From Stutzerimonas stutzeri (GTDB lineage: Bacteria > Pseudomonadota > Gammaproteobacteria > Pseudomonadales > Pseudomonadaceae): a stretch of DNA of 64,000 bases. This document shows positions 19,884 through 30,171 of the stretch, one piece after another. The stretch covers positions 3,968,001-4,032,000 of the forward strand of contig CP077641.1 in NCBI GenBank assembly GCA_019056435.1, read 5' to 3'. The translations under genes were made by a program, and so were the position numbers. Under the pieces are notes generated by a model that worked only from the letters and a program-made list of their open reading frames with translations, searched no databases and had not been told where the DNA came from. Position 1 is the stretch's first letter; every line of letters begins with the position of its first letter.

Positions 19884-21605
19884 TCATTGGGCGCTGGCCA
19901 GACGTCGACGATAGGGGAACACATCGATCACCTTGCCGTCCCGGATTGCTTGTTGCAGACCTTTCCAGTAGTCGGCGTCGTAGAGTTCGCCATGCAGCTT
20001 GGCGAACAGACGGCGCAGGCGCAGATCGGCGAAGAGAAACCGCGGAAACTCCTCAGGAAATACATCGTTCGGCCCGACCGAGTACCACGGCTCTGACGAC
20101 AGTTCGTCCTCCGGGTAACGCGCCTCGGGAATGTGGCGGAAGTTGACCTCAGTGAGAAAGCAGATCTCGTCGTAATCATAGAAGACCACACGGCCGTGGC
20201 GCGTCACGCCAAAGTTCTTCAGCAGCATGTCACCGGGAAAGATGTTCGCCGCAGCCAGTTGCTTGATCGCCAGGCCATAGTCTTCCAGCGCTTCGAGCAC
20301 CTGCTCCTCGCTGCCGCTTTCCACATAGAGATTCAACGGCGTCATTCGCCGCTCGGTCCAGCAATGGCGGACAAGCACCGTGTCGCCCTGCACTTCCACG
20401 GTCGACGGGGCCACTTCAAGTAACTCGGCCAGGCAGTCGGGCTCGAACTTGGCCACCGGAAAGCGGAAGTCGGCGAACTCCTGGGTGTCGGCCATGCGAC
20501 CGACCCGGTCGACACTCTTCACCAGCCGATACTTTTCGATGACCGTGGCGCGATTTACCGTCTTGGCGTGGGAGAAGCGGTCCTTGATGACCTTGAACAC
20601 CGTATTGAAGCCAGGCAGCGTGAAAACGCTCATCACCATGCCACGCACACCCGGTGCCATGATGAAACGGTCGTCCGTAGTGGCGAGATGGCCGATCAGC
20701 GCCCGATAGAACTCTGACTTGCCGTGCTTGTAAAACCCGATCGAGGTATAGAGTTCGGCGATGTGCTTGCCCGGAAGAATGCGGCGCAGGAAGCCGATGA
20801 ATTCGGCCGGAATGGCCACTTCCACCATGAAATAGGAACGGGTGAACGAGAAGATGATGGACACCTCGGCCTCATCGGTGATCAGGCCATCGGCCTGGAT
20901 CCCGATGCCCTCGCGATGCAGCAGCGGAATCACCAGCGGCCACTGCTCATCATGCGTGTAGACGCGTCCGACCAGATACGCCCCCTTGTTCCGATAAAGC
21001 ACCGAGGTGAAGAGCTCGACGGTAAGGTCCGGATCCTTGATGACCCAGTCGGGCAAGGCCGCGCCCAGCTGCGCCTCTAGCCGCTCGAGGTCGCCCGGCA
21101 GGTCGCCATAGGGGACGTCGAAGGCAAAATCGTTGAGCATCTGTTCGAGCACACCGCGCAGGTCTCCGCCTGGTTGGTAGCGACGTGTCTGCGCCAGACG
21201 TTGGGCCCGGTTGGCCGGTCGCGTGGTGTGGATGAACATGGTGTCGTCGCTGATGCAGTCGTGGCTGAACAGCGTGCAGAAAATCGAGTTGTACCAGGTC
21301 TCGGACAGCTCATCATCGAACCGTGGATTGATGAGCTCGATGTACTCGCGCTTGATCCCTGGCCAACGTCCGACCTCGAGCAGCGCCGACGAATCAAAGC
21401 GCGCCCGCAATGCTTGCGCGGTCTCTCCGACCTTCTGCTCGTAAAGGTTGATACGTGCAGCCGAGGCCTGCTGCGCATCCTGCCAACGAGCCGTTTCGAA
21501 GCGGGCCCTGGCGCCTTCGGTAATCAGCCGGAAGTGCTCGCGGTAGTCATCGAAGCCCAGCAGGATCTGTCGGGCAATGTCGACATCCAGCGACTGCAGC
21601 GCCAT
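19884..21605 (-). CDS. aceK: Isocitrate dehydrogenase kinase/phosphatase AceK
   Basis: This bifunctional enzyme phosphorylates and dephosphorylates isocitrate dehydrogenase, setting the branch point between the TCA cycle and the glyoxylate shunt. The ATP-binding region is [26 protein letters not shown], and the catalytic/metal-binding region is [28 protein letters not shown]. The start at 21605 ([15 protein letters not shown]) gives 573 residues, the usual length; a longer in-frame reading to 21731 adds an atypical 42 residues. It stands alone, without aceA or aceB, as is usual in Pseudomonas. Confidence 0.96.
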   Translation of the reverse strand: MALQSLDVDIARQILLGFDDYREHFRLITEGARARFETARWQDAQQASAARINLYEQKVGETAQALRARFDSSALLEVGRWPGIKREYIELINPRFDDELSETWYNSIFCTLFSHDCISDDTMFIHTTRPANRAQRLAQTRRYQPGGDLRGVLEQMLNDFAFDVPYGDLPGDLERLEAQLGAALPDWVIKDPDLTVELFTSVLYRNKGAYLVGRVYTHDEQWPLVIPLLHREGIGIQADGLITDEAEVSIIFSFTRSYFMVEVAIPAEFIGFLRRILPGKHIAELYTSIGFYKHGKSEFYRALIGHLATTDDRFIMAPGVRGMVMSVFTLPGFNTVFKVIKDRFSHAKTVNRATVIEKYRLVKSVDRVGRMADTQEFADFRFPVAKFEPDCLAELLEVAPSTVEVQGDTVLVRHCWTERRMTPLNLYVESGSEEQVLEALEDYGLAIKQLAAANIFPGDMLLKNFGVTRHGRVVFYDYDEICFLTEVNFRHIPEARYPEDELSSEPWYSVGPNDVFPEEFPRFLFADLRLRRLFAKLHGELYDADYWKGLQQAIRDGKVIDVFPYRRRLASAQ

Positions 21606-21758
21606 AGGGTTGCTCTCATCGGGGTGAAAGCCCGAGCTTATCCAGAGGCACAACCCATTGAAAGCCGACCGGCCAAACGGCCCGTTTGAAAGTGCGATCG
21701 GAGTTGCCAGCCGGTCAACGCTCGCCAACACTCATCGCTCCACCACCGGAGCCTCGCA

Positions 21759-22675
21759 ATGCGCCCTATCGACTTGCTGCGTCTGATCAGCCTGGCGGCC
21801 ATCTGGGGTGCCAGCTTTCTCTTCATGCGCATCATCGCGCCCGAGCTCGGCACCTTTCCGACCGCCTTTTTTCGAGTGCTATTCGCCTGCTTAGGGCTGC
21901 TGCCGATCCTGTGGATCTTGCGAGTGCGCTGGAACTTTCGCGGCAAGCTGAAGTTGTGCCTGATCCTGGGAATGATCAATTCCGGCGCGCCATTCGCCCT
22001 TTACGCTCTGGCCGCGCAGTTTCTTCCGACGGGCTATTCGGCCATCTTCAACGCGACTACGCCGATGATGGGGGTGATCATCGGCGCCCTGTTCTTTGCC
22101 GAGACGCTGACCGTTTCGAAGCTGATCGGTGTGCTCTTCGGCTTGAGCGGTGTCGCCTTGCTGACGCGCACGGGACCAGTGGTTTTTGACCTGCAGCTGG
22201 TGGTTGGTGCGCTCGCGTGCCTGGGCGCAACTGCCTGTTACGGCCTGGGCGGTTTTCTGACACGTCGCTGGATCAACCAGAACGGCGGGCTCACCAGCGA
22301 ACTGGTCGCCTTCGGCAGCCAGGTCGGAGCGGTGCTGTGTCTGCTGCCCTTGTTCTTCATATCGCTCTTCGCGTCGCCTCCGGTTTCCTGGGGAGACGGC
22401 CGGGTATGGCTGAGCCTGGCGGGCCTTGGCGTCGGCTGCACGGCCTTCGCCTACATCCTCTACTTCCGGCTGCTGGCGGATATCGGTCCGGTTCGAACCC
22501 TGACGGTGACCTTCATCATCCCGCCGTTCGGCGTGCTTTGGGGGCGCTGTTGCTTGGCGAGCCGCTGGATTGGGCCTATCTCTACGGCGGCGCGCTGATC
22601 GCCGTGGCGCTCTGGCTCGTCCTGAGGCAGGCACCGTCCACGACCGTGGCGGAGCCTCAGACCCAACGCAGTTAG
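21759..22675 (+). CDS. EamA/DMT-family transporter (single-base frameshift)
   Basis: This is a ten-helix inner-membrane permease of the drug/metabolite transporter superfamily with two EamA repeats. The first repeat starts LLRLISLAAIWGASFLFMRI and the second around VGALACLGATACYGLGGFLTRRW. One G is missing from the run at 22540-22544; restored, the C-terminus reads GVLWGALLLGEPLDWAYLYGGALIAVALWLVL, and the protein is 305 residues. As written the last two helices are lost. The substrate is unknown. Confidence 0.9.
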
Positions 22676-22698
22676 ACCGAAGAGCGTTAGCTTCCAGT

Positions 22699-22726
22699 GC
22701 GTGGGGCTGAACACACAGCCCCGCGC
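22699..22726. terminator. Hairpin between convergent EamA and cysK genes
   Basis: An 11-base-pair stem with one G-T pair and a 6-base loop (arms 22699-22709 and 22716-22726) lies between convergent genes. The position suggests a bidirectional terminator, but neither side has a T tract. Confidence 0.45.
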
Positions 22727-22735
22727 AATGCTGAG

Positions 22736-23710
22736 CTACTGCTGCAGCTCCTGCTCACCGAACATGTCGGCGAACAACATGGTGGACAGGTAACGCTCGC
22801 CGGAATCCGGCAGGATCACCACGATGTTCTTGCCCTGCATCTCCGGCTTTTCCGCCAGGCGGACTGCCGCAGCCATCGCCGCGCCGCAGGAAATGCCACA
22901 GAGGATGCCTTCCTCACGCATCAGGCGCAGGGCCATCGCCTTCGCCTCCTCATCCTCGACGCGCTCTACCTGATCGACCATCGACAGGTCCAGGTTCTTC
23001 GGCACGAAACCTGCGCCGATACCCTGGATCTTGTGCGGGCTGGGCTTGACCTCTTCACCTGCGAGCGTCTGGCTGATGACCGGCGAGCTGACCGGTTCGA
23101 CGGCAACGCTGAGGATTTGCTTGCCCTTCGTCTGCTTGATGTAGCGCGACACACCGGTAATGGTGCCACCGGTACCGACCCCGGCGACCAGCACATCGAT
23201 ATTGCCTTCGGTGTCGTTCCAGATCTCCGGGCCGGTCGTTTTCTCGTGGATGGCGGGATTCGAGGGATTGTCGAACTGCTGCGGCATGAAGTACTGATCC
23301 GGATCCGAGGCGGCAATTTCCGCCGCCTTTTCGATCGCCCCCTTCATCCCCTTGGCCGGCTCGGTGAGCACCAGCTCGGCCCCCAGCGCTTTTAGCACCT
23401 TACGCCGCTCCAGGCTCATCGACGCCGGCATGGTCAGCATCAGCTTGTAACCGCGTGCGGCCGCGACGAACGCCAGACCGATCCCCGTGTTGCCCGAGGT
23501 GGGTTCGACCAGGGTCATGCCCGGCTTGAGTTTGCCGCTTTGCTCGGCGTCCCAGATCATGGCCGCGCCGATCCGGCACTTGACCGAATAGGCCGGGTTA
23601 CGGCCCTCGATCTTGGCCATGATGCTGACGCCCTTGGGACCCAGGCGATTGATCATGACCAGCGGCGTGTTTCCGATGGTTTGCGCGTTGTCAGCGAAGA
23701 TGCGGCTCAT
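22736..23710 (-). CDS. cysK: Cysteine synthase A
   Basis: This PLP-dependent O-acetylserine sulfhydrylase makes cysteine from O-acetylserine and sulfide. The PLP lysine is in [11 protein letters not shown], the substrate loop is [11 protein letters not shown], and the phosphate-binding loop is [10 protein letters not shown]. The 324-residue length and the CRIG version of the lysine motif favour CysK over CysM. No frameshift is seen. It is divergent from a DUF748 gene. Confidence 0.95.
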   Translation of the reverse strand: MSRIFADNAQTIGNTPLVMINRLGPKGVSIMAKIEGRNPAYSVKCRIGAAMIWDAEQSGKLKPGMTLVEPTSGNTGIGLAFVAAARGYKLMLTMPASMSLERRKVLKALGAELVLTEPAKGMKGAIEKAAEIAASDPDQYFMPQQFDNPSNPAIHEKTTGPEIWNDTEGNIDVLVAGVGTGGTITGVSRYIKQTKGKQILSVAVEPVSSPVISQTLAGEEVKPSPHKIQGIGAGFVPKNLDLSMVDQVERVEDEEAKAMALRLMREEGILCGISCGAAMAAAVRLAEKPEMQGKNIVVILPDSGERYLSTMLFADMFGEQELQQ

Positions 23711-23852
23711 GGCGGTGTCCCTGCGAAGAAAAAAACCAGACTCATGAGCCTAAGCGCAGTCCCCCAGCGCGTCCAGCCGAACTCACCAACAGCGCCCGGG
23801 GTCCACCTCAGGTAAGCCTTCTTCGACGACCACCAACCGCCTCGGGCCCGTC

Positions 23853-24928
23853 ATGAACAAACGCTTTCGCCTGCCTTTATGGATATTGCTTGGTGTTGCC
23901 CTGCTGCTCATCGTCGCGCACCTTGCGCTTCCGCATCTGGCGCTCAATTACCTGAACGACAAGATGGCCGACATGGGGGACTATCACGGCCACGTCGAGG
24001 ACGTGGACCTTGCCTGGTGGCGCGGAGCCTACAGCGTCGACGGGCTTCTGATCGAAAAGAAGGACGAGCCGGTCCAGGCGCCCTTGTTTACCGCATCTTC
24101 GATCGATGTCGGCGTGAGCTGGCGGACACTGTGGCGAGAGCGAGCCCTGGTCGGAGAAGTGATCCTCCACGAGCCGCATCTTAACTTCGTCGACGACAAC
24201 GAGCAGGACAATGACCAGACCGGCGGTGGCGTCAACTGGCGCGAACGCATCAACGAGTTGGTGCCCTTCACCCTGAACGAGCTGCGCGTCATGGACGGCC
24301 AGCTGTCGTTTCGCAATTTCGACGCCGATCCGCCCGTGCACGTCTATGCCAATGCCATCAACGCCAGCTTCTACAACCTGACCAACACCTCCAACCAGGA
24401 GCAAGGGCGAGTGGCGACCTTCGAGGGTGAGGCTAAATTCTTCAACCAGGCCCCGATCGAGGCGACCGCCCATTTCGACCCCTTTACCGATTGGCAAGAT
24501 TTCGACGTCAACCTGCGCATGACCGGCCTGGACCTGACCAAGCTCAACGACTTCAGCAATGCCTACGGCAACTCGACTTCGAGGCCGGCACCGGCGACCT
24601 CGTGGTGGAGGTCGAGGCCCGCGACAGCCAGCTTGACGGCTACATCAAACCGCTGTTGCACAACGTCCAGGTGTTCAACATCGAGCAGGACGTGAAGAAC
24701 GAGGACAAAGGGTTCTTCCGCGGCATCTGGGAAGCCGTGGTCGGCGGCGGTGAAAACCTGCTCAAGAACCAGAGCAAAGACCAGTTCGCTACGCGCGTCG
24801 AGCTGTCGGGCAGCACGAAGGACACCGACGTGAGCCCCTTCCAGGCATTCCTCGCCATCCTGCGTAACGGTTTCGTGGAAGCCTTTTCGACGCGTTTCGA
24901 GCGCTCGTTGTCGGAGGAAGGCGACTGA
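23853..24928 (+). CDS. DUF748-family envelope protein (single-base frameshift)
   Basis: This is a 358-residue protein with one N-terminal membrane anchor (residues about 8-30) and a long periplasmic part of the AsmA-like DUF748 type. Members have repetitive beta structure and are thought to act in envelope maintenance; the exact function is unknown. A base is missing near 24569-24574; with one inserted, LNDFSNAYGK continues into LDFEAGTGDLVVEVEARDSQLDGYIKPLLHNV. As written, the second half is out of frame. It precedes the moxR-like gene by 140 bp. Confidence 0.82.
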
Positions 24929-24981
24929 ATAGAACCCAACACGACATGCCGCCCATTCAGTGACTGAATAACCCACTCGCG

Positions 24982-25010
24982 TTCACAGCGGGGTGTGCAT
25001 CCCTTATAGT
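24982..25010 (+). promoter_or_regulatory. Sigma-70-like promoter before the MoxR-type gene
   Basis: TTCACA (24982-24987) and TATAGT (25005-25010) are separated by exactly 17 bases. They lie 59 bases upstream of the ATPase start and just after the DUF748 stop, so the ATPase/GFA/VWA genes probably form their own transcription unit. Confidence 0.6.
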
Positions 25011-25068
25011 CGGCCGTCTAACCCCACACGAAGCGCCTGCGCGCCAGGCCCTATCAAGGAACAGTCCG

Positions 25069-25915
25069 ATGAAGTTCGAAGGCACCCGTTCTTACGTCGC
25101 CACCGACGACCTGAAGCTTGCCGTCAACGCCGCCATCACGCTCGAACGCCCGTTGTTGGTCAAGGGCGAACCCGGGACCGGCAAGACCATGCTCGCCGAG
25201 CAACTGGCCGAATCATTCGGCGCCAAGCTGATTACCTGGCATATCAAATCCACGACCAAGGCCCATCAAGGCCTGTATGAATACGACGCGGTGAGCCGCC
25301 TACGCGACTCCCAACTGGATTCGGATCGGGTCCATGACGTACGCAACTACATCAAGAAAGGCAAGCTGTGGGAGGCGTTCGAGTCCGAGCAGCGCGTCAT
25401 CCTGCTGATCGACGAAATCGACAAGGCCGACATCGAGTTCCCCCAACGACCTGTTGCAGGAACTCGACAAGATGGAGTTCTACGTCTATGAGACCAATGA
25501 AACCATCAAGGCCAGGCAGCGCCCGATCATCATCATTACCTCGAACAACGAGAAGGAACTGCCGGATGCCTTCTTGCGCCGCTGCTTCTTCCATTACATC
25601 GCCTTCCCCGACCGGGAGACGCTGCAGAAGATCGTCGACGTGCACTACCCAGACATCAAGAAGGATCTGGTCGCCGAGGCGCTGGACGTGTTCTTCGATG
25701 TGCGCAAGGTGCCGGGTCTGAAGAAGAAGCCCTCGACCAGCGAGCTGGTCGACTGGCTCAAGCTGTTGATGGCGGACAACATCGGCGAAGCCGTGCTGCG
25801 CGAGCGGGACCCGACCCGGGCGATCCCGCCGCTGGCCGGCGCCCTGGTGAAGAACGAACAGGACGTGCAATTGCTTGAACGTCTGGCGTTCATGAGCCGG
25901 CGCGCCAGTCGCTGA
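25069..25915 (+). CDS. MoxR-family AAA+ ATPase (single-base frameshift)
   Basis: This is a chaperone-like AAA+ ATPase that typically works with a VWA-domain partner, here encoded two genes downstream. Walker A is GEPGTGKT (near residue 38), Walker B is LLIDEIDKAD, and sensor 1 is in IITSNNEKELPDAFLRRC, with the Arg-finger pair. The run of five C at 25440-25444 has one base too many; removing one gives EFPNDLLQELDKMEFYVYE and 281 residues. As written the gene is split inside the ATPase core. The role in assembly or activation of a target complex is inferred from the family. Confidence 0.92.
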
Positions 25916-25962
25916 TCCTCGCCGGCCCTAATGGCCGGCCGTGACCGAACTGGAGGAAAGCC

Positions 25963-26361
25963 ATGCAAACGCATACCGGAAGTTGCCTGTGTGGCGTCGT
26001 GCGCTATCGCATCGACGCCCCGATCGAGGAGCTGACCCACTGCCACTGCAAGATGTGCCGCAAGGCGCATGGAGCGGCCTTCGCGACCTATGCCAGCGTC
26101 CCGCTGGAGGCGTTTCACTTTCTTTCCGGCAAGGATCAACTGGGCGTCTACCACTCTTCCGAGCACGTCACCCGGACGTTCTGCATCCGCTGCGGCTCCA
26201 ACCTGCAGTTCGTCGACAATCGCGAACACGAGCTTGGCGTCGCCGCTGGCACCCTTGATTCACCGCTACCCGTCCCGTCTCAGGCGCACATCTTCGTGAA
26301 CTCCCAGGCGGACTGGTACGAAATCCGCGATGGGTTGCCACAGCACGACGACGACCGATGA
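25963..26361 (+). CDS. GFA-family (CENP-V/GFA domain) protein
   Basis: This is a 132-residue zinc protein related to glutathione-dependent formaldehyde-activating enzyme. The zinc ligands are seen as CLC (residues 7-9), CHCKMC and CIRCG in the expected order, with the family block TRTFCIRCGSNLQF. Most members have no proven activity. The gene lies between the MoxR ATPase and its VWA partner, with short gaps of 47 and 45 bases, so it is co-transcribed with them. Confidence 0.9.
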   Translation: MQTHTGSCLCGVVRYRIDAPIEELTHCHCKMCRKAHGAAFATYASVPLEAFHFLSGKDQLGVYHSSEHVTRTFCIRCGSNLQFVDNREHELGVAAGTLDSPLPVPSQAHIFVNSQADWYEIRDGLPQHDDDR

Positions 26362-26406
26362 CATCAGACAAAGGGCGCCGCCACGACGGGCCCACGAGGT
26401 TTCACC

Positions 26407-27585
26407 ATGCTGCTTGGCCTGTTCAATGAAATGCGCGCCGCCAAGGTGCCGGTATCGGTGCGCGAGCTGCTCGACCTTATCAATGCACTGAAGCACAACG
26501 TCGTGTTTGCCGACATGGACGAGTTCTACTACCTGGCCAGGGCGATCCTGGTAAAGGACGAGCGCCATTTCGACAAGTTCGATCGCGCTTTCGGCGCCTA
26601 TTTCAACGGGTTGCAAAACCTTGACCAGCACATCGAGGCGCTCATTCCCGAGGAGTGGCTGCGCAAGGAATTCGAACGCTCGCTCAGCGACGAGGAACGC
26701 GCCAAGATCGAATCGCTCGGCGGCCTCGACAAGCTCATCGAGGAGTTCAAGAAGCGCCTGGAGGAGCAGAAAGGCAAGCATGCAGGCGGCAACAAGTGGA
26801 TCGGCACCGGCGGCACCAGCCCCTTCGGCTCGGGCGGCTATAACCCGGAAGGCATTCGCATCGGCGATGCGGGCAAGCGCCAGGGCAAGGCAGTAAAGGT
26901 CTGGGATCAGCGCGAATACAAGAACCTCGACGATCAGGTCGAACTCGGCACTCGCAACATCAAGGTCGCCCTGCGCCGGTTACGCAAGTTCGCGCGCCAG
27001 GGCGCGCAGGACGAACTGGACCTGGACGGCACCATCGACCACACCGCGCGCGACGGCGGCCTGCTCAATATCCAGATGCGCCCCGAGCGGCGCAACGCTG
27101 TGAAGTTGCTGATCCTCTTCGATATCGGCGGCTCGATGGACGCGCACGTGAAGGTCTGCGAGGAGCTCTTCTCCGCCTGCAAAACCGAGTTCAAGCACCT
27201 GGAGTATTTCTACTTCCACAATTTCATCTACGAGTCGGTGTGGAAGAACAACTTCCGCCGCACGTCCGAGCGTACTTCGACCCTGGACCTTCTGCACAAG
27301 TACGGCCCCGACTACAAAGTTGTCTTTGTCGGCGATGCGGCGATGGCCCCTTACGAGGTCACCCAGCCCGGCGGAAGCGTCGAGCACTGGAACGAGGAAG
27401 CCGGTTATGTCTGGATGCAGCGCTTCATGGAGAAATACAAGAAGCTCATCTGGATCAACCCGTACCCGAAGGACACCTGGGGCTACACCGCTTCTACGGG
27501 CATCATCCGCGATCTGGTGGAGGATCGCATGTACCCGCTGACGCTCAGCGGGCTGGAAGACGGGATGAAATTCCTTTCCAAGTAG
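26407..27585 (+). CDS. VWA-domain (CoxE-like) protein, partner of the MoxR ATPase
   Basis: This 392-residue cytoplasmic protein has a helical N-terminal part, a Gly/Ser-rich linker (about residues 125-145), and a C-terminal VWA fold. The MIDAS motif is LILFDIGGSMDAH, so the usual D-x-S-x-S appears as D-x-G-x-S, with the first Ser replaced by Gly. The family otherwise agrees through HDFIY-like (FHNFIYESVW) and FVGDAAMAPYE. It should bind the MoxR ATPase encoded upstream; the client of the pair is unknown. No frameshift is seen. Confidence 0.88.
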   Translation: MLLGLFNEMRAAKVPVSVRELLDLINALKHNVVFADMDEFYYLARAILVKDERHFDKFDRAFGAYFNGLQNLDQHIEALIPEEWLRKEFERSLSDEERAKIESLGGLDKLIEEFKKRLEEQKGKHAGGNKWIGTGGTSPFGSGGYNPEGIRIGDAGKRQGKAVKVWDQREYKNLDDQVELGTRNIKVALRRLRKFARQGAQDELDLDGTIDHTARDGGLLNIQMRPERRNAVKLLILFDIGGSMDAHVKVCEELFSACKTEFKHLEYFYFHNFIYESVWKNNFRRTSERTSTLDLLHKYGPDYKVVFVGDAAMAPYEVTQPGGSVEHWNEEAGYVWMQRFMEKYKKLIWINPYPKDTWGYTASTGIIRDLVEDRMYPLTLSGLEDGMKFLSK

Positions 27586-27595
27586 AGGACAGCGC

Positions 27596-28138
27596 CTATT
27601 GCCTCGGCGGCCCCGGCGTTACGGAGCGCCGCCGGGGCGCGTGACGGCGCGGGAAGAACGCCTGGCGCAGCAACAGGTACAGGCTCTCGACCAGCCAGGC
27701 CAGCAGCAGCGCGCAGGCCAACCCCCAGGCCACCGCCGCTGGCGCAAGCAGGATCTGGAAATCGTAGCTGCGCCAGACCTGGGCACGCATGCTTTCGTCA
27801 GCCCCGACCAGCACGTGCCACGCCCGAGCGAACCAGGGGCCTTGCATGATGCGCCACTCTCGGTCGAGCAGACGCGAGCGCTCTACCAGCGCGGAGACGC
27901 TACGTGCGTCGCTCTGGATCACCGGATCAGCACTGGCCCGGTAATGCTCGACCAGCGCCTCCAGGTCGCCGCGGAAAAACCGACCCGCCGTTTCCTGAAA
28001 GCCCAGCAGCGCCTGTTGCGACTCCAGCCGCCGGGCCTCGACATGCTGGGCGTAAGCGTGGATGAAACCCGGGACCTGAATGCCGATCAGCAAGCCCAGC
28101 GCAAACAGCGTCAGCCGAAGGTAGCTGCGCAGCATCAT
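27596..28138 (-). CDS. DUF2937-family membrane protein
   Basis: This is a 180-residue inner-membrane protein with an N-terminal helix (LRLTLFALGLLIGIQVPGFI), a long periplasmic helical segment (about residues 30-125) and a C-terminal helix (AWGLACALLLAWLVESLYLLL) followed by a basic tail. The DUF2937 family has no assigned function. The start at 28138 overlaps the stop of the upstream amidotransferase gene as ATGA, so the two are translationally coupled. Confidence 0.78.
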   Translation of the reverse strand: MMLRSYLRLTLFALGLLIGIQVPGFIHAYAQHVEARRLESQQALLGFQETAGRFFRGDLEALVEHYRASADPVIQSDARSVSALVERSRLLDREWRIMQGPWFARAWHVLVGADESMRAQVWRSYDFQILLAPAAVAWGLACALLLAWLVESLYLLLRQAFFPRRHAPRRRSVTPGPPRQ

Positions 28139-28911
28139 TCCACCTGCCCGCGTGCGACACATTCACCATGCCGCCAAAGCGTCCACTCGCCAGGCTGGTG
28201 CGTGTGCCATTGTTCGTTGTCCGTCAAAGGCTCGGTGGCCAGCACGGTCACCACATCATCCGGTGTGGTCTCGGCCTTGAAATCCACGGTCAGCTCAGCG
28301 TCCTTCAACTGGGCCGGGCCGAAAGGGGCGCGCCGGGTGATCTGCGCCAGCTTGGTGCTACAGAAACTGAACAACCATTCGCCGTTGCTGAGCAGGCAAT
28401 TGAACACCCCTCTGGTCCGGTAGCTGGCGCAGGCGTCCAGCAAATGAGGCAGCAACGCTTCGCCAGTGACTCGGTCGGGGAAGTGGGTGCGGATGCGGCT
28501 GAGCAGGTCGCAGAACGCCGCCTCGCTGTCCGTGTCCCCCACCGGGCGGTAGAAGCCTGGGCCGGGGTTGAACTCGCTCAACTGACCGTTGTGGGCAAAG
28601 CACCAATGCTGCCCCCACAACTCCCGAACGAAGGGGTGCGTGTTGACCAGGGCGACCTTGCCGACATTGGCGTGGCGAATGTGGCCGATCACCACCTGGC
28701 TCTTGATCAGGTAATGCTGGACCATCTTCGCGACTTCGGATTCACAGCTTGCCACCGGGTCCTGGAACAGCCGCAGCCCTCTTCCCTCGTAGAAGGCGAT
28801 GCCCCAGCCGTCCTTGTGCGGCCCGGTACGGCCGCCGCGCTGCATCAGACCGGTGAAGCTGAAATGAATGTCGGTGGGTACGTTGGCGCTCATGCCGAGC
28901 AGTTCACACAT
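28135..28911 (-). CDS. Class II glutamine amidotransferase, YafJ type
   Basis: This 258-residue protein is an Ntn-hydrolase glutaminase domain. Cys2 after the initiator Met (MCELLGMSANVP) is the nucleophile. GHIRHANVGKVALVNTHPF and CFAHNGQLSEFNPG are the conserved active-site blocks, and DTDSEAAFCDLLSRI follows as in YafJ. The acceptor substrate is unknown for this family. The gene precedes a DUF2937 gene, with overlapping stop and start codons. Confidence 0.88.
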   Translation of the reverse strand: MCELLGMSANVPTDIHFSFTGLMQRGGRTGPHKDGWGIAFYEGRGLRLFQDPVASCESEVAKMVQHYLIKSQVVIGHIRHANVGKVALVNTHPFVRELWGQHWCFAHNGQLSEFNPGPGFYRPVGDTDSEAAFCDLLSRIRTHFPDRVTGEALLPHLLDACASYRTRGVFNCLLSNGEWLFSFCSTKLAQITRRAPFGPAQLKDAELTVDFKAETTPDDVVTVLATEPLTDNEQWHTHQPGEWTLWRHGECVARGQVE

Positions 28912-28954
28912 GTGATCTCTCCCGATGGGTCATGCAACGTCCTTACGGTGGTCG

Positions 28955-29423
28955 CTACAGGCGCGGTTCGGTTCGCGCCCGGTAGCGATCGGCAGGATAG
29001 TAGGCGTCCGGTTCGTCCTCCTCCTCGAGGCGCTCGCGCAAGGTGCGGTCATCCGCCTCGCTCGTTGGCGTACCGCGCTGGCGGCGCTTGCGTTCCAGTG
29101 GCCAGCGTACCGCGACGAAGAGTGCATAAAGCGCAAAAGGCGATCAGCCCATACAGCGCCAGATCCGCGACCGCGCGCCAGACGTTATTGCCGACCTTGA
29201 AGAGCAGGTCTAGCGCGGTAATGGCCACCGCGGGCGCGAACAACTCCTTGGCGGGATCGACGATTGTCGGGGTGAACAGCAGCACCGCGACGAGCAGCCG
29301 AAGCGGCTCGCGCAGCCAACGCCAAAGCGGGCGGGTCATGCGGAACCAAACCAGCAGGCAGCCCAGCGCAGCAATGGCATAGGCGGCCCAGGCAATTGAA
29401 TATTCGTTGGTCATTTCGAACAT
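28955..29423 (-). CDS. Conserved inner-membrane protein, about 155 residues (single-base frameshift)
   Basis: The protein has three to four hydrophobic helices starting YSIAWAAYAIAALGCLLVWF, then PTIVDPAKELFAPAVAITALDLLFKVGNN, then a charged C-terminal tail. I recall close homologues across Pseudomonas without a function. The run of four A at 29135-29138 (T on this strand) is one base too long. Removing one gives LIAFALYALFVAVRWPLERKRR and an acidic tail that ends RTEPRL at 28955. As written the frame passes into a nonsense tail. The start at 29423 encodes MFEMTNEYS. Confidence 0.72.
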
Positions 29424-29523
29424 GGCGATCTCACGGCAGGCCGGCATGTCATCCCGGCATCGACGGGCCGCATGATAGCAGCCCCAGGCGCGCGCACTGC
29501 GACCGAAACGATGTAATGCAAGC

Positions 29524-29552
29524 TGGTCAGCGCAGGCGCAACGCCGTATAAA
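29524..29552 (+). promoter_or_regulatory. Candidate sigma-70 promoter for the UspA gene
   Basis: TGGTCA (29524-29529) and TATAAA (29547-29552) are spaced by 17 bases. They lie 79 bases upstream of the UspA start, which has CAGGAG as its ribosome binding site. Confidence 0.5.
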
Positions 29553-29630
29553 CCTTGCAAAAAAAGCCCAAGCGCCCATTGCGTGCCGAGCAGCCATACT
29601 TGTCGCAACTGACACTTCAGGAGAATCACC

Positions 29631-30071
29631 ATGACCTACAAGCATATTCTGGTCGCCACCGACCTAAACGAAGAATGCCATCCGGTCGTAGAGCGCGCTC
29701 AGGCGCTGGCAACGGCCAGTGGCGCCAAACCGGCCATCATCCACGTCATCGAGCCCATGGCCATGGCCTTTGGCGGTGACGTGCCGATGGATCTGTCCAT
29801 GCTGCAGCAGCAACAGTTCGACCAGGCCCGTGAGCGCCTGGCCTTATTTGCCGATCGCTACCCGGGGCTGACACCCGAGCAACGCCATATCGCTTATGGC
29901 CAGCCCCGTCAGGAGGTACATCGCCTGGTCAGGGAGCAAGGTTGCGACCTGGTGGTGGTTGGCAGTCATGGCCGCCACGGCCTCGCTCTCCTGCTGGGCT
30001 CGACGGCCAACGACATCCTCCATGGCGCGCCCTGTGATGTCCTTGCCGTGCGCCTGAAGAAACCGGAGTGA
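29631..30071 (+). CDS. Universal stress protein, UspA family
   Basis: This is a 146-residue single-domain Usp protein with the Rossmann-like fold. The N-terminal strand is YKHILVATDLNEEC, and the ATP-binding pattern G-x2-G-x9-G-S/T appears as VGSHGRHGLALLLGSTAND, so it is probably of the ATP-binding class. Such proteins support survival under starvation, oxygen limitation or oxidative stress. It is monocistronic, with its own promoter candidate. Confidence 0.93.
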   Translation: MTYKHILVATDLNEECHPVVERAQALATASGAKPAIIHVIEPMAMAFGGDVPMDLSMLQQQQFDQARERLALFADRYPGLTPEQRHIAYGQPRQEVHRLVREQGCDLVVVGSHGRHGLALLLGSTANDILHGAPCDVLAVRLKKPE

Positions 30072-30083
30072 TGCGAGGGTTCC

Positions 30084-30113
30084 AGCCTGGACGCCCCTGA
30101 AGGCTTCCAGGCT
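30084..30113. terminator. Inverted repeat between convergent UspA and DUF6901-like genes
   Basis: Perfect 8-base arms (30084-30091 and 30106-30113) enclose a 14-base loop in the gap after the UspA stop codon. The position suits a terminator for either convergent gene, but there is no T tract. Confidence 0.4.
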
Positions 30114-30171
30114 GATCGGTTGCGGGGCCGCGCCTCGAGCGATCCGCCGCCGCCAAGAGACACGACCGCAC

